From contig JANLFM010000001.1 in NCBI GenBank assembly GCA_024655865.1, positions 1-45,770 on the forward strand: a stretch of DNA of 45,770 nt, written 5' to 3'. Below, piece after piece: positions 18,787-28,411 of the stretch. This stretch comes from Caldisericota bacterium (GTDB taxonomy: Bacteria > Caldisericota > JANLFM01). Under the pieces are notes generated by a model. It did no database searches. It was not told where the DNA came from and worked only from the letters and a program-made list of their open reading frames with translations. The position numbers and the translations under genes were made by a program. Numbering within the stretch: position 1 is the stretch's first letter; every line of letters begins with the position of its first letter.

Positions 18787-19875
18787 TTAGAACTCCTTTC
18801 CATAGAGACCCTTTAACCTGAGCTTCATCTCATTGGGAGATTGCGCAAAGGCAATGGCATCCTCCTCCGAGATTAATTTTTGTTCGTAAAGTTGATAGAT
18901 AGCCTGATCAAAGGTCTGCATGCCATCATATGAGCCCTTCCTGATAGCGCCGGGGATTTCCGTCAAATTTCCATTTCTAATTAATTCCCGCACATAAGGG
19001 GTGTTTACCAGGATCTCGCACACCAAGACCAGGCCATCGGCATCAGCTCTGGGAAGTAATATCTGAGAGATTACAGCACGAAGGTTGAGCGAAATTTCTA
19101 TGAAGGCCTGGCCCTGGGAAGTGGAAGGGAAGAAGGAAACCAGTCTCTCTAAAGCAGCAACGACGTTTGTGGAATGCAGGGTACCGAAAACCAGGTGACC
19201 TGTTTCTGAAAAGTGCAGGGCGGCTTTCACCGTTTCGTAATCACGGATTTCTCCGATGACGATGACGTCAGGAGTTTGCCTCAGGGCATCCTTTAAGCCC
19301 ATAGAAAAGGAGATGGCGTCTAAAGAAATTTCCCTCTGGGAAATGAGGGATTTCTTGTCGCGGTGCAGGTACTCAATGGGGTCCTCCAGGGTGATGATAT
19401 GTCCTGGGAGAGTATTATTTCGATAATCAATGAGACAGGCCAGGGTCGTGGATTTTCCCATTCCTGCGGCTCCGGTAATCAAAATGAGCCCCCTTTTCTC
19501 TAAGGCCATGGCTTTGAGAAGTTCGGGCAATCGTAATTCCTCAAAAGAGGGTATCTGATCCCTTACAGTGCGGAAAACGCAAGCGATGGTTTCCCTCTGT
19601 CTATAAATGTTCACCCGGAACCTGCCCACTTCGGGTTTCCAGTAAGCCAGGTTCACTTGCAGATACCTGCGGAATCTCTCCTTTTGATCCGGGCTCATCA
19701 GGGAAAAAGCCAACTCCTGGGTTTCCTCCGGGGAGAGCCCTTTTTCCTCAAGGGGGTGGAACTGATTATAAATGCGCAGAACGGGAGGGGAGAAAGCCTT
19801 GATATAAAGGTCTGAGGCATCCCTTTCCCTTGCGGTTTTGAGCCACTCCTGGAGCCTATCTAAGATATCGACCAT
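18787..19875 (-). CDS. Second PilT/PilU-like ATPase
   Basis: Same architecture and length as PilT; variant Walker A GAAGMGKSTT, EDPIEYLHRDKKSLISQREI, GEIRDYETVKAALHFSETGHLVFGTLHS. Confidence 0.9.
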   Translation of the reverse strand: MVDILDRLQEWLKTARERDASDLYIKAFSPPVLRIYNQFHPLEEKGLSPEETQELAFSLMSPDQKERFRRYLQVNLAYWKPEVGRFRVNIYRQRETIACVFRTVRDQIPSFEELRLPELLKAMALEKRGLILITGAAGMGKSTTLACLIDYRNNTLPGHIITLEDPIEYLHRDKKSLISQREISLDAISFSMGLKDALRQTPDVIVIGEIRDYETVKAALHFSETGHLVFGTLHSTNVVAALERLVSFFPSTSQGQAFIEISLNLRAVISQILLPRADADGLVLVCEILVNTPYVRELIRNGNLTEIPGAIRKGSYDGMQTFDQAIYQLYEQKLISEEDAIAFAQSPNEMKLRLKGLYGKEF

Positions 19876-19935
19876 ATTCCCACTCCCATTTTACCTGGAA
19901 TCCATCCCTTTTCAAATGTATGGGGGAAATTTTTT

Positions 19936-20949
19936 TCAAAAGGAAAGTGGGCCAATCCTCACTTTTTCCCTGACTTCGGCCATAGTAGCCGAGGCCACCT
20001 TTCGAGCCTTTTCGTTTCCCAACTCCAGAAGCTCTCTTAAATAATCAGGTTTCCTGAGCAGCTCAGCCCTTCTCGTTCTGATAGGTTCCAGCAGGTCATT
20101 CAAAACTGAGGCCAGATTTTCTTTGTCCGCAACGCACCCCAGGCGACCGTTCTTGCAGGCAGTCTCGATGTAAGGTGCGTTTTCCTTGTTAAAGGCCTTG
20201 TGAAAGGCGAAAACCGTGCAGATTTCTGGGTGTCCCGGGTCGTCCTTCCTGATCTTTGCGGGGTCGGTCACCATCGCCTTAACCTTTTCCTGGACTTCTT
20301 CCCGGGAAGCAGAGAGGGAAATGTCGTTTCCCAGGCTTTTGCTCATCTTTTTGTTGCCGTTGATTCCGGGCAGTCGAGATACTTCTGAGAGCATGGCTTC
20401 TGGCTCGGGAAAGGTCTGGCCATAAAGGTAGTTGAAACGGCGGGCAATTTCTCTAGTGAGTTCGATGTGAGAAACCTGGTCCTCGCCCACCGGGACCAGG
20501 TCAGCCTTATAAAGCAGGATATCCGCGGCCTGGAGCACCGGGTATCCCAGGAGCCCGAGCGAAGCCAGGCCCTCCTCAATGTGCAAATCCTCAAGCTTGT
20601 CCTTTAATGTGGGTATCCTCTGTGCCCGGGAAATAGTCACAAGCATCTGGAAAACAAGGTAGAGTTCTGAATGTTCAGGAACGCAGGACTGGATAAAGAG
20701 GGTACTTTTGAAAGGGTCAAGTCCCACTGAGAGGTAGTCCACAAAAATACTCTTAGCGCTCTCCCGGACAGCGTCCGGGTCCTCGTAGTGGGTAGTCAAA
20801 GCGTGGAGATCGGCAATCATATAGTAACAGTCATAGATCTCCTGAAGCTTCAGGCGATTGACAATGGAACCTACATAGTGCCCAAGGTGTAGATTCCCTG
20901 AAGCCCGATCCCCGGTCAAAATTCTTTTCTTTAAAACCTTTTCTTCCAT
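19936..20949 (-). CDS. trpS: Tryptophanyl-tRNA synthetase
   Basis: Class I HIGH-like GNLHLGHYVGS and KMSKS motif KKMSKSLGNDISLS; PALLPLQAADILLYKAD-type region (PVLQAADILLYKADLVPVGEDQ). Confidence 0.95.
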   Translation of the reverse strand: MEEKVLKKRILTGDRASGNLHLGHYVGSIVNRLKLQEIYDCYYMIADLHALTTHYEDPDAVRESAKSIFVDYLSVGLDPFKSTLFIQSCVPEHSELYLVFQMLVTISRAQRIPTLKDKLEDLHIEEGLASLGLLGYPVLQAADILLYKADLVPVGEDQVSHIELTREIARRFNYLYGQTFPEPEAMLSEVSRLPGINGNKKMSKSLGNDISLSASREEVQEKVKAMVTDPAKIRKDDPGHPEICTVFAFHKAFNKENAPYIETACKNGRLGCVADKENLASVLNDLLEPIRTRRAELLRKPDYLRELLELGNEKARKVASATMAEVREKVRIGPLSF

Positions 20950-20957
20950 TTTTTTGA

Positions 20958-20986
20958 AGTTTAGGGAAACGGAATTATCTTGTCAA
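20958..20986 (-). promoter_or_regulatory. trpS promoter TTGACA-17-TAAACT
   Basis: -35 at 20981-20986 and -10 at 20958-20963 on the minus strand; -10 ends 8 nt before the ATG. Confidence 0.65.
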
Positions 20987-21008
20987 TTACACAAATTGCA
21001 AGGATAAT
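20980..21008 (+). promoter_or_regulatory. Divergent promoter TTGTCA-17-GATAAT
   Basis: -35 20980-20985 overlaps the trpS -35; -10 21003-21008. Confidence 0.55.
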
Positions 21009-21043
21009 TCAAAAAACATAGCTCTAAAAGGAGAAAGTCGTCC

Positions 21044-21973
21044 ATGAAAACCCTTTTGATTGTTAATCCCGCTGCCAAAAAGGGAAAGGCTTTGAAGCTC
21101 CTCCCGGAAGTGGAAGCCAGGCTCAGGCAGCTTAAAATTGACTATCGTGTGGAAATCTCCCAGAGTCCTGAAGACCCTCCAAGGATAGCCAGACAGGCGC
21201 TTACGGAAGGATTCGAGCTAATCGTAGCTGGCGGAGGTGATGGGACAAGCAGGTTGATCGCCCGTTCTTTAGTAGGAACTGACGGGATTATGGGGATCCT
21301 TCCCATGGGCAGGGGCAACGATTACGGCCAGGGTTTAGGCATTCCCCATAATCCCGTTGAGGCCTGCGAAGTCCTGAAAAACGGTATCCCCAGAGCGGCT
21401 GATGTGGGAAGAACCTCAAATGGGGAATATTTTGTAAACGTCGCCGGGGCGGGATTCGACGCCGAGGCGAACAGTTTAGCTACCAAGTTGCGCTGGCTCA
21501 AAGGGGGGTTCGTCTATACTATTTCCGTATTCGTAACCTTGATCAGATTTAAGGCCCGCTTTTTCCGTCTGGAATATGACGGTCAGACCTGGGAAGGGAA
21601 AGCCATGATGGTAGGGGTGGCCAACGCTCCTTATTATGGCGGGGGGATGTTTCTCGCCCCTTCCGCTAAGCTGGATGATGGCCTTTTCACTATTTGTTTA
21701 GTAAAGGAAATCGGAAAAATGGAATTTATTCGCACCTTCCCCAGAGTCTTTAAAGGAACTCATATAACGCATCCCGCGGTGGAAATTTTTAATGCTTCCA
21801 GAATCAAAATCTCAGGAGAAGAAGGTTTGGAATCAATTGCTGATGGGGATTTCCTTTCCAAACTGCCTCTGGAGCTGGAAACGGTCCCCGGGGCTTTAAA
21901 AGTGATGGTCCCTCGAAGTACCCCTTCATCCTTTAGCAAGAAAAATGGCTCCAATCACGGTTCTCTGCGGTAA
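21044..21973 (+). CDS. Diacylglycerol kinase / lipid kinase (YegS/DagK-like)
   Basis: MKTLLIVNPAAKKGKA, GGGDGTSRLIARSL, LPMGRGNDYGQGLGIP; RBS AAAAGGAG. Confidence 0.9.
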   Translation: MKTLLIVNPAAKKGKALKLLPEVEARLRQLKIDYRVEISQSPEDPPRIARQALTEGFELIVAGGGDGTSRLIARSLVGTDGIMGILPMGRGNDYGQGLGIPHNPVEACEVLKNGIPRAADVGRTSNGEYFVNVAGAGFDAEANSLATKLRWLKGGFVYTISVFVTLIRFKARFFRLEYDGQTWEGKAMMVGVANAPYYGGGMFLAPSAKLDDGLFTICLVKEIGKMEFIRTFPRVFKGTHITHPAVEIFNASRIKISGEEGLESIADGDFLSKLPLELETVPGALKVMVPRSTPSSFSKKNGSNHGSLR

Positions 21974-22009
21974 AATAAATTAAATCCATTCCTTTAAAAA
22001 GGAGGAAAC

Positions 22010-22993
22010 ATGGACGGACAAGGGAGAATTTTCACGGAAATCGACCCCGATCGCATGCGTGAATATTTCCGTCAGAAACCGAAGAAGATGGTGAACAAGG
22101 TCACCACCGTCAAAGAAGCGGTCCGCGCATTGATTAATGATGGAGATTATATCGCCATTGGAGGGTTTGGCGGGGTTCGCATCCCGACTGCGGTGCTTCA
22201 CGAGATCGTCAGGCAAGGAAAGAGAAATCTGGGTTTCTCCGGGCACACGGCAACCCATGACTGTCAGATTCTCGCCGCAGGGAAATGCTTCAACAGGTGC
22301 GACATCGCTTACGTGATTGGCCTGGAGGCCCGGGGAATTCCCAAGATGACCAGGAAGTACTTCGAAAGCGGAGAGGTGGAGTGCACAGAGTGGACTAACG
22401 CCGCTATGACCTGGAGACTAAAAGCTGCAGCCATGGGTGTCTCCTTTATCCCGGTTCGGGATATGCTGGGAACTGATACCGCAATATATAGCGGGGCTAA
22501 AGAGATTACCTGCCCTTTCACCGGGAAAAAATATCTGGCGGTTCCGGCGCTCTTTCCTGATGTGGCGATAATTCACGTGCATGAAGCAGACATCTATGGG
22601 AACAGTGACATAAAGGGGATACTCGTTTCCGACGTAGAATTGGCCAGGGCAACAAAAAGGGTAATCATCACCTGCGAACGATTAGTGCCCACGGAATCCT
22701 TTAGAAACGACCCTAAGAAGACCACCATTCCCTATTACCTCGTGGATTGTGTGATTGAGGTTCCTTATGGTAGCTATCCTGGGAACATGCCCTACGAATA
22801 TTACTCCGATGAGGAGCACCTGGCAGAATGGCTCCAGGCGGAGGAAGACCCTGAGACCTACAGGCTGTTCCTGGAAAAATACATTTATGGGACCAAGAAC
22901 TTTGAAGAATATTTGGAGCTCTGTGGGGGACTCGCCAAAATGCAGAAGTTGCGCCGGCTGGAGTTCTTAATCAATCGAGAGGGGGGAAATTAA
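22010..22993 (+). CDS. Family I CoA-transferase alpha subunit (glutaconate CoA-transferase / IpdA-like)
   Basis: DGDYIAIGGFGGVRIPTAVLHEIVRQGKRNLGFSG; adjacent beta subunit; RBS AAGGAGG. Confidence 0.8.
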   Translation: MDGQGRIFTEIDPDRMREYFRQKPKKMVNKVTTVKEAVRALINDGDYIAIGGFGGVRIPTAVLHEIVRQGKRNLGFSGHTATHDCQILAAGKCFNRCDIAYVIGLEARGIPKMTRKYFESGEVECTEWTNAAMTWRLKAAAMGVSFIPVRDMLGTDTAIYSGAKEITCPFTGKKYLAVPALFPDVAIIHVHEADIYGNSDIKGILVSDVELARATKRVIITCERLVPTESFRNDPKKTTIPYYLVDCVIEVPYGSYPGNMPYEYYSDEEHLAEWLQAEEDPETYRLFLEKYIYGTKNFEEYLELCGGLAKMQKLRRLEFLINREGGN

Positions 22994-23767
22994 ATGGACT
23001 ACAATCCTATGGAGCTAATGATCTGCGTAGCTTCCAGATATCTGGAGGATGGGGCCACGGTCTCAGTGGGAACGGGCATCCCCTGTGCGGCAGCGATGCT
23101 TGCTCAGAGGCTTCATTCTCCCAACTTGATTATCCTTTTTGAAGCAGGAGGAATAGCCCCTCTTTTGCCCACCATGCCCATCTCCGTAGGAGATTCCCGG
23201 ACAATGTATAAGGCAATTTATACGGCCTCCATGGGAGAAGTGATGGAGTCCCTGCAGAGAGGAATGATTGACTACTGCTTCCTCGGGGGAGCACAAATTG
23301 ACATGTATGGAAATCTGAACTCCACCATGATCGGCAGCGATTACCGTCACCCCAAAGTGCGGTTTCCAGGAAGCGGAGGCGCCAACGACTTCGGATCTTT
23401 AGCCTGGAGGACCATTGTAGTGACACCCCAGAGCCCCAGACGATTCGTTCCTAAAGTGGACTTCATCACTACACCTGGATACCTTGATGGTCCGGGCGCA
23501 AGGGAGCGTGCGGGCCTTCCTCCGGGCACCGGTCCGTACAAAGTGATTACCAATCTGGCCATCCTGGGGTATGACAGGGAAACAAAAAGGATGATGGTGG
23601 AATCCGTCCATCCCGGATATACCCTCGAGGACGTCCAGCAAAACACGGGGTTTGAGTTGATCGTGGAAGAATACACGACAACCCCTCCCCCCACAGAGGA
23701 GGAACTCCAGGTGTTAAGAGAGGAGGTTGACCCACTCAAGTTAGTGATAGGAAGGGAGGCAAAATAA
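22994..23767 (+). CDS. Family I CoA-transferase beta subunit (GctB/IpdB-like)
   Basis: EDGATVSVGTGIPCAAAMLAQRLHSPNLIILFEAGG; immediately downstream of alpha subunit. Confidence 0.8.
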   Translation: MDYNPMELMICVASRYLEDGATVSVGTGIPCAAAMLAQRLHSPNLIILFEAGGIAPLLPTMPISVGDSRTMYKAIYTASMGEVMESLQRGMIDYCFLGGAQIDMYGNLNSTMIGSDYRHPKVRFPGSGGANDFGSLAWRTIVVTPQSPRRFVPKVDFITTPGYLDGPGARERAGLPPGTGPYKVITNLAILGYDRETKRMMVESVHPGYTLEDVQQNTGFELIVEEYTTTPPPTEEELQVLREEVDPLKLVIGREAK

Positions 23768-23772
23768 GAAAA

Positions 23773-24441
23773 ATGACCAGGGTAAAATTCTGGGGTCACG
23801 CTTTTTGCTCCTTGTCCCAGGAGGAGCAGACATTGGCCGTCGATCCGTATCATCCCCAGGGTCCTATTCCCGAGTCCTTTTTTCCCACCCTGATTCTCGT
23901 GACCCATGGACACGGAGACCATCTGGGAGAGGCCGTAAACCTTTCCAGAAGGACTGGCTCCCCCATTCTGGGAACATTTGAGCTCGCTGAGTATTTGAGG
24001 GAAAGAGGTGCTTCCGCTATTGACGGGAACTTCGGTGGCAAGATAGCCTTCCCCTTTGGATGGGTGAAGATCGTTCCCGCTGTGCACACTTCGACTTCCC
24101 CTGAAGGAAGGCCCTTAGGAAGCCCCGCAGGATTTCTCGTTAAGTTCTTCGATCATATTTTTTATCATGCAGGAGATACAGCTCTCTTCTCCGATATGGC
24201 TCTTTTGAAAAATGAAGGGAAGATTTTCTGCGCCTTCATCCCCATCGGCGGTCATTACACCATGGGACCGGAGGAAGCCCTGGAGGCGGTTAAGATCATC
24301 GAACCGGAAATCGTAATTCCCATTCACTACAATACTTTCCCTCTAATTCAACAGGATCCCTCCATCTTCAAAGAAAAGGTAGAGCAAGGGACAGGAAGCA
24401 AAGTCCTGATCCTGGAGCCGGGCCAAGAAGTAGAAATCTGA
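23773..24441 (+). CDS. UPF0173-type metal-dependent hydrolase (beta-lactamase fold)
   Basis: VKFWGHAFCSL, VTHGHGDHLGEAV, YHAGDTALFSDM, PIGGHYTMGPEEAL, PIHYNTFP. Confidence 0.85.
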   Translation: MTRVKFWGHAFCSLSQEEQTLAVDPYHPQGPIPESFFPTLILVTHGHGDHLGEAVNLSRRTGSPILGTFELAEYLRERGASAIDGNFGGKIAFPFGWVKIVPAVHTSTSPEGRPLGSPAGFLVKFFDHIFYHAGDTALFSDMALLKNEGKIFCAFIPIGGHYTMGPEEALEAVKIIEPEIVIPIHYNTFPLIQQDPSIFKEKVEQGTGSKVLILEPGQEVEI

Positions 24442-24591
24442 GATCCGGACGAAAGTAAAACCGCCTCAAGAAGGCTCCGGAGGATAATAATTGAACAATC
24501 TTGAGTTTATTGGCCTCCTGAGCCCTATTTTTTCTGTGCTTTCATCACTATAATCAATGTCAATCAGGGGGTAATTAATAGGAGGTGCAAG

Positions 24592-25917
24592 ATGAAAAAG
24601 ACGGTTGGGTTTCTACTGGTGGCGGTTTTGATCTTTGGTCTATCGTTCCCTGCTCTGGCCCTTGTCTCTCTTCCTTCAGCTAACACACTCATCCTGGATG
24701 TCCCCGGTCTGGGAAAAGTGGAGGCGGATTTGGCAAATAAGAAACTGGTTTTCACCTGCTACAACCCGCAGGTTACTCCTATGGAATACTCCATCCTGGC
24801 AGGGGCAAGCTACAGCCAGAGCGAGGCTGGAGGGTGGGGAGCACCGGAGACTCAGCCTGCAGTGAAGAAAGAGAGTCTGCCGCACTATCTTTCCTTTATG
24901 GTAGCCATAGGGCGCTACGAAAAATTGCAAGTGGGATTCGGCAGGGAGAATGATGGCGAATTGGCTTTCTATACCCTACCCTATTCTCCACCCAGCCCAA
25001 CACCTACACCTACACCAACCTATACTCCTTCTGGACCGACGATTAATCTCCTGTACCCGGAGGGAGGAGAGGTATTCTTGGCGGGTGAAACCTACTCTGT
25101 GAAGTGGTCAGTGAACAATTCCCCCAGAACTCCCAACGAAGTGGAAATCTATCTTTCCCTGGATAGCGGCAAGAGCTGGGATTTACTCGGAACCTCTAAC
25201 ACCATGGAACCTTTTACCTGGAAAATCTCCGCAAGCAACATTACCCGTAACGCCTTGCTCAAAGTTTCCTGGGTGGGCACTCTGGAGAGGACCAGCATTG
25301 ATGAGGATCAGAGCGGCAGCTTTTTCATCGTCTTCCCGGATGTCCTCCTCGATTACTGGAGCTTCCACGAAATTATGCAATTAGCTGAGTTGAGAATCAT
25401 CATCGGCTACCCGGACAACCTTTTCCGCCCGGAAAACTCCGTCACCAGAGCCGAATTTTCCAAGATGATTTTACTTTCTTTAGGCTTAAGCGCCGAAAGC
25501 CCTTCCGGTTCCGCCTTTATGGATGTCCCTATGAGTCACTGGGCCTGCGGCTACATTGAATCGGCCTTTAAGCATGGGCTGATGATCGGGTATCCAGATG
25601 GGAGCTTCCGGCCTGAGGGAAAAATCACCATCGCAGAAGTGCTCACTGTCCTTGTAAGGGCAAAGGGATGGAGCCCTACCGCGCCTCCTTCCACTCCTCG
25701 CATTCTGATCCGAATCTCGCCTGATCTCTTCAGGTTCCTTGGACCTGAGGATTGGTTCTACAAATACGTGGGGGCTGCCATCGTCCATGGATTACTGATT
25801 TTCCCCGACTACCCACAAATCGCTTCCCCTATAGGGACCGGGGATTACAACATCCAGTTCAACGACCCGGCCTCGAGGGCTCAAACCTCGGTGTTTTTAT
25901 CGAGGATGCTTGAATGA
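24592..25917 (+). CDS. Secreted SLH-domain surface protein
   Basis: Signal peptide; PTPTPTPTYTPS linker; SLH repeats LLDYWSFHEIMQLAELRIIIGYPDNLFRPENSVTRAEF and VPMSHWACGYIESAFKHGLMIGYPDGSFRPEG; RBS AGGAGG. Confidence 0.85.
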   Translation: MKKTVGFLLVAVLIFGLSFPALALVSLPSANTLILDVPGLGKVEADLANKKLVFTCYNPQVTPMEYSILAGASYSQSEAGGWGAPETQPAVKKESLPHYLSFMVAIGRYEKLQVGFGRENDGELAFYTLPYSPPSPTPTPTPTYTPSGPTINLLYPEGGEVFLAGETYSVKWSVNNSPRTPNEVEIYLSLDSGKSWDLLGTSNTMEPFTWKISASNITRNALLKVSWVGTLERTSIDEDQSGSFFIVFPDVLLDYWSFHEIMQLAELRIIIGYPDNLFRPENSVTRAEFSKMILLSLGLSAESPSGSAFMDVPMSHWACGYIESAFKHGLMIGYPDGSFRPEGKITIAEVLTVLVRAKGWSPTAPPSTPRILIRISPDLFRFLGPEDWFYKYVGAAIVHGLLIFPDYPQIASPIGTGDYNIQFNDPASRAQTSVFLSRMLE

Positions 25918-25920
25918 ACC

Positions 25921-27165
25921 CTAAAATTTGAAAAAGCTACCAGTCCAGAGGTCCCTTAAAAAGTTTTCTTGATAAACAGGAAGCCCGGTCAAGAGGGGAT
26001 AAAAAAGCACAAAGGCCAGGAAAGTGATAATCATAATTGTCCAGGCGACTTTTCTTCCCACCGGGGACTTCCAGATTCTCTCCAAAAGAAATGCCAGGGC
26101 CAGGGAATAAAAGGGGATTGTAGGAAGCATGTAGAAGATGAACCCCCCTTTGCTGGAGACAATCCAGGGTAGGAAGTTGCTTCCATAACCTAAAAGATTG
26201 AAGGCCGGGACGAGCCTGTAACTTTTCCTTGCCCAGAAAGGAATACTCAACAGGAAAAGAATAAGGGCAACCCCCCCAAGATACCAGACCAGGGGGTTTC
26301 CTATAGCCAGAATCCCTTCTGTGAGGCCTTCAGGGGTGGTCTTATAATAATACCAGACTCCCTTGAGCATCAGGGGCCAGGTCCACCACTGAGAGGCATA
26401 AGGATGCTCTATGTTGGGTCTGGTATGCCAGGCAAAAGCGTCCTTGTGCAGCTTAAGGAAATCCGCCAGGCTATGCCCGAAGGAAAAGTAGTAAGCGTAT
26501 GAAAGGAGATAAATGCCCCCAATGATAATCAGGGAGCAGAGGAAAACGATCAGCCCATTTAACAGGAAAAATTTAAACCCCTTCCTATCGGCGTAAAAGG
26601 GCCTCTGGAAAAGAAAAGCCAGCCCCAGGAAGAAAGCCGGATAAAGGGCCGACCACTTTGAGGACAGGGCCAATCCCAGAGAAATTAGGGTCAGGAAAAA
26701 ATAGGTGGGCGACCTGTTCCTGAAAAAGCGGGCCGCCCCCCAGAAAGCAAGGAGAATAAAGAAGGCCACGAAAATATCTAACATGGCCAGTCTGCCCTGG
26801 ATAAAGGAGAGAAAATCAAAGGAACATAAGAACCCGGCAAGCAAAGAGCCTGTAAAGCCCAATCCCAGGGCTCTGGCAGTGAAGAAGATGAGAACCGCAG
26901 AAAGGCATCCCAAAATGTAGGGGAAAATCCTCCAGCCAATGGGGTTATCCCCGAAAATTTGCATTCCCAGGGCGATGAACATTTTCCCCAGGGGAGGGTG
27001 CTCCCAGTTGGGATCCTCCTGCCCTGCCAGATAAAAGGATGCCGCTCTTACATAATGGACTTCGTCGAAAACCTTATCCGCGGGAACCGCCAGGAATAGC
27101 CCTCTTGAGAGGAAAACAAAAACCAGAAAAAGCAGGAATAACCAAACCCTACCCCGGCGGCGCAT
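25921..27165 (-). CDS. PMT/GT39-like protein mannosyltransferase (multi-pass membrane)
   Basis: PADKVFDEVHYVRAASFYLAGQEDPNWEHPPLGKMFIALGMQIFGDNPIGWRI with acidic loop motif; about ten hydrophobic segments. Confidence 0.75.
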   Translation of the reverse strand: MRRRGRVWLFLLFLVFVFLSRGLFLAVPADKVFDEVHYVRAASFYLAGQEDPNWEHPPLGKMFIALGMQIFGDNPIGWRIFPYILGCLSAVLIFFTARALGLGFTGSLLAGFLCSFDFLSFIQGRLAMLDIFVAFFILLAFWGAARFFRNRSPTYFFLTLISLGLALSSKWSALYPAFFLGLAFLFQRPFYADRKGFKFFLLNGLIVFLCSLIIIGGIYLLSYAYYFSFGHSLADFLKLHKDAFAWHTRPNIEHPYASQWWTWPLMLKGVWYYYKTTPEGLTEGILAIGNPLVWYLGGVALILFLLSIPFWARKSYRLVPAFNLLGYGSNFLPWIVSSKGGFIFYMLPTIPFYSLALAFLLERIWKSPVGRKVAWTIMIITFLAFVLFYPLLTGLPVYQENFLRDLWTGSFFKF

Positions 27166-27169
27166 GAAT

Positions 27170-28411
27170 TTAGAGCCCGTACATCTGGACGATCTCTTCC
27201 TTTTTCTTGCCCAGGATATTGTAGCGCTGGCCTACTTTCATGAAAGCCGCAATCGCTCTGTCCAGGTGTTCCTTTTCGTGTGCGGCAGAGATTTGTACTC
27301 TAATTCTGGCTTCTCCCTTGGGCACCACCGGGTAATAAAACCCGATTACATATATACCTTCCTGGAAAAGGTCACGCGCGAAATCCTGAGCGAGCCGGGC
27401 ATTGTAGAGCATGATGGGTACAATGGGGTGTACTCCGGGCTTGATGCCGAAACCGGCTTCGGTCATTTTTTGCCGGAAGTATTTGGTATTCGTCTCTAAC
27501 TTATCCCGCAGAGCCGTGCTTTCCGAAATTAAATCAACGGCGCAGATAGCTGCGGACACTATTACCGGTGGTAGTGTATTGGAAAATAGATATGGTCTGG
27601 AGCGCTGCCTGAGCAGTTCAATTATTTCCTTACGGCCAGAGGTGCAACCGCCAGAGGCTCCACCGAGAGCCTTTCCTAAAGTGGTGGTGATTATGTCTAC
27701 CCTGCCCATGACCCCGCAGTATTCAGGAGTTCCCCTTCCGGTCTTGCCCATGAAGCCCGTGGCGTGTGAGTCATCCACCATCACCAAGGCATCGTATTTC
27801 TCCGCCAGATCGCAGATTTCCGGAAGTTTGGCAATATCGCCGTCCATGGAAAAGACGCCGTCAGTGGCGATCATCCTGAAGCGCGCGCCCTGCGCTTCTT
27901 TAAGTTTTTTCTCCAAATCTGCCATATCTCCGTGCTCGTAAATAAACCGCTGTGCTTTGGAAAGCCTGATCCCGTCGATTATCGAGGCGTGGTTGAGCCT
28001 ATCCGTAATGATGGCGTCCTCTTCCTTCATTAATGTTTCGAACAAGCCCCCATTAGCATCAAAGCACGAGGAATAAAGGATAGTGTCCTCCGTTCCCAGA
28101 AACGCCGAGAGTTTTCTTTCCAGCTCTCTGTGAATGTCTTGAGTGCCACAGATGAAGCGCACTGAGGACATCCCATAACCTCGCTCCTCAAGACCCTTTC
28201 TTGCAGCCTCGATCAGCTTGGGATGACTGGAGAGACCCAGATAATTGTTGGCGCAAAAGTTAAGCACTTCTTTAGGGGGTTCGCTTTCCGGGTAAGAAAC
28301 TACTATCGGAGCCCCTTGGGGGGATTTGATAATCCTTTCCTCTTTATAAAGTCCCTGTTCTTTAGTGCTCTTTAGCTCTCCAATTAAATAGTCCTTGATT
28401 TTACCGTACAT
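27170..28411 (-). CDS. kbl: Glycine C-acetyltransferase (2-amino-3-ketobutyrate CoA ligase)
   Basis: PLP alpha-oxoamine synthase signature: [48 protein letters not shown] 28411 with AAAAGGAGG inside tdh. Confidence 0.93.
   Translation of the reverse strand: MYGKIKDYLIGELKSTKEQGLYKEERIIKSPQGAPIVVSYPESEPPKEVLNFCANNYLGLSSHPKLIEAARKGLEERGYGMSSVRFICGTQDIHRELERKLSAFLGTEDTILYSSCFDANGGLFETLMKEEDAIITDRLNHASIIDGIRLSKAQRFIYEHGDMADLEKKLKEAQGARFRMIATDGVFSMDGDIAKLPEICDLAEKYDALVMVDDSHATGFMGKTGRGTPEYCGVMGRVDIITTTLGKALGGASGGCTSGRKEIIELLRQRSRPYLFSNTLPPVIVSAAICAVDLISESTALRDKLETNTKYFRQKMTEAGFGIKPGVHPIVPIMLYNARLAQDFARDLFQEGIYVIGFYYPVVPKGEARIRVQISAAHEKEHLDRAIAAFMKVGQRYNILGKKKEEIVQMYGL

Noticed and set aside
23347-24087. 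246-aa minus-strand ORF over gctB and UPF0173 genes
   Set aside because: Shadow ORF; both opposite genes carry clear family motifs.
24442-24500. ACCGCCTCAAGAAGGCTCCGG hairpin after the UPF0173 gene as terminator
   Set aside because: Short stem and no T tract on the plus strand.
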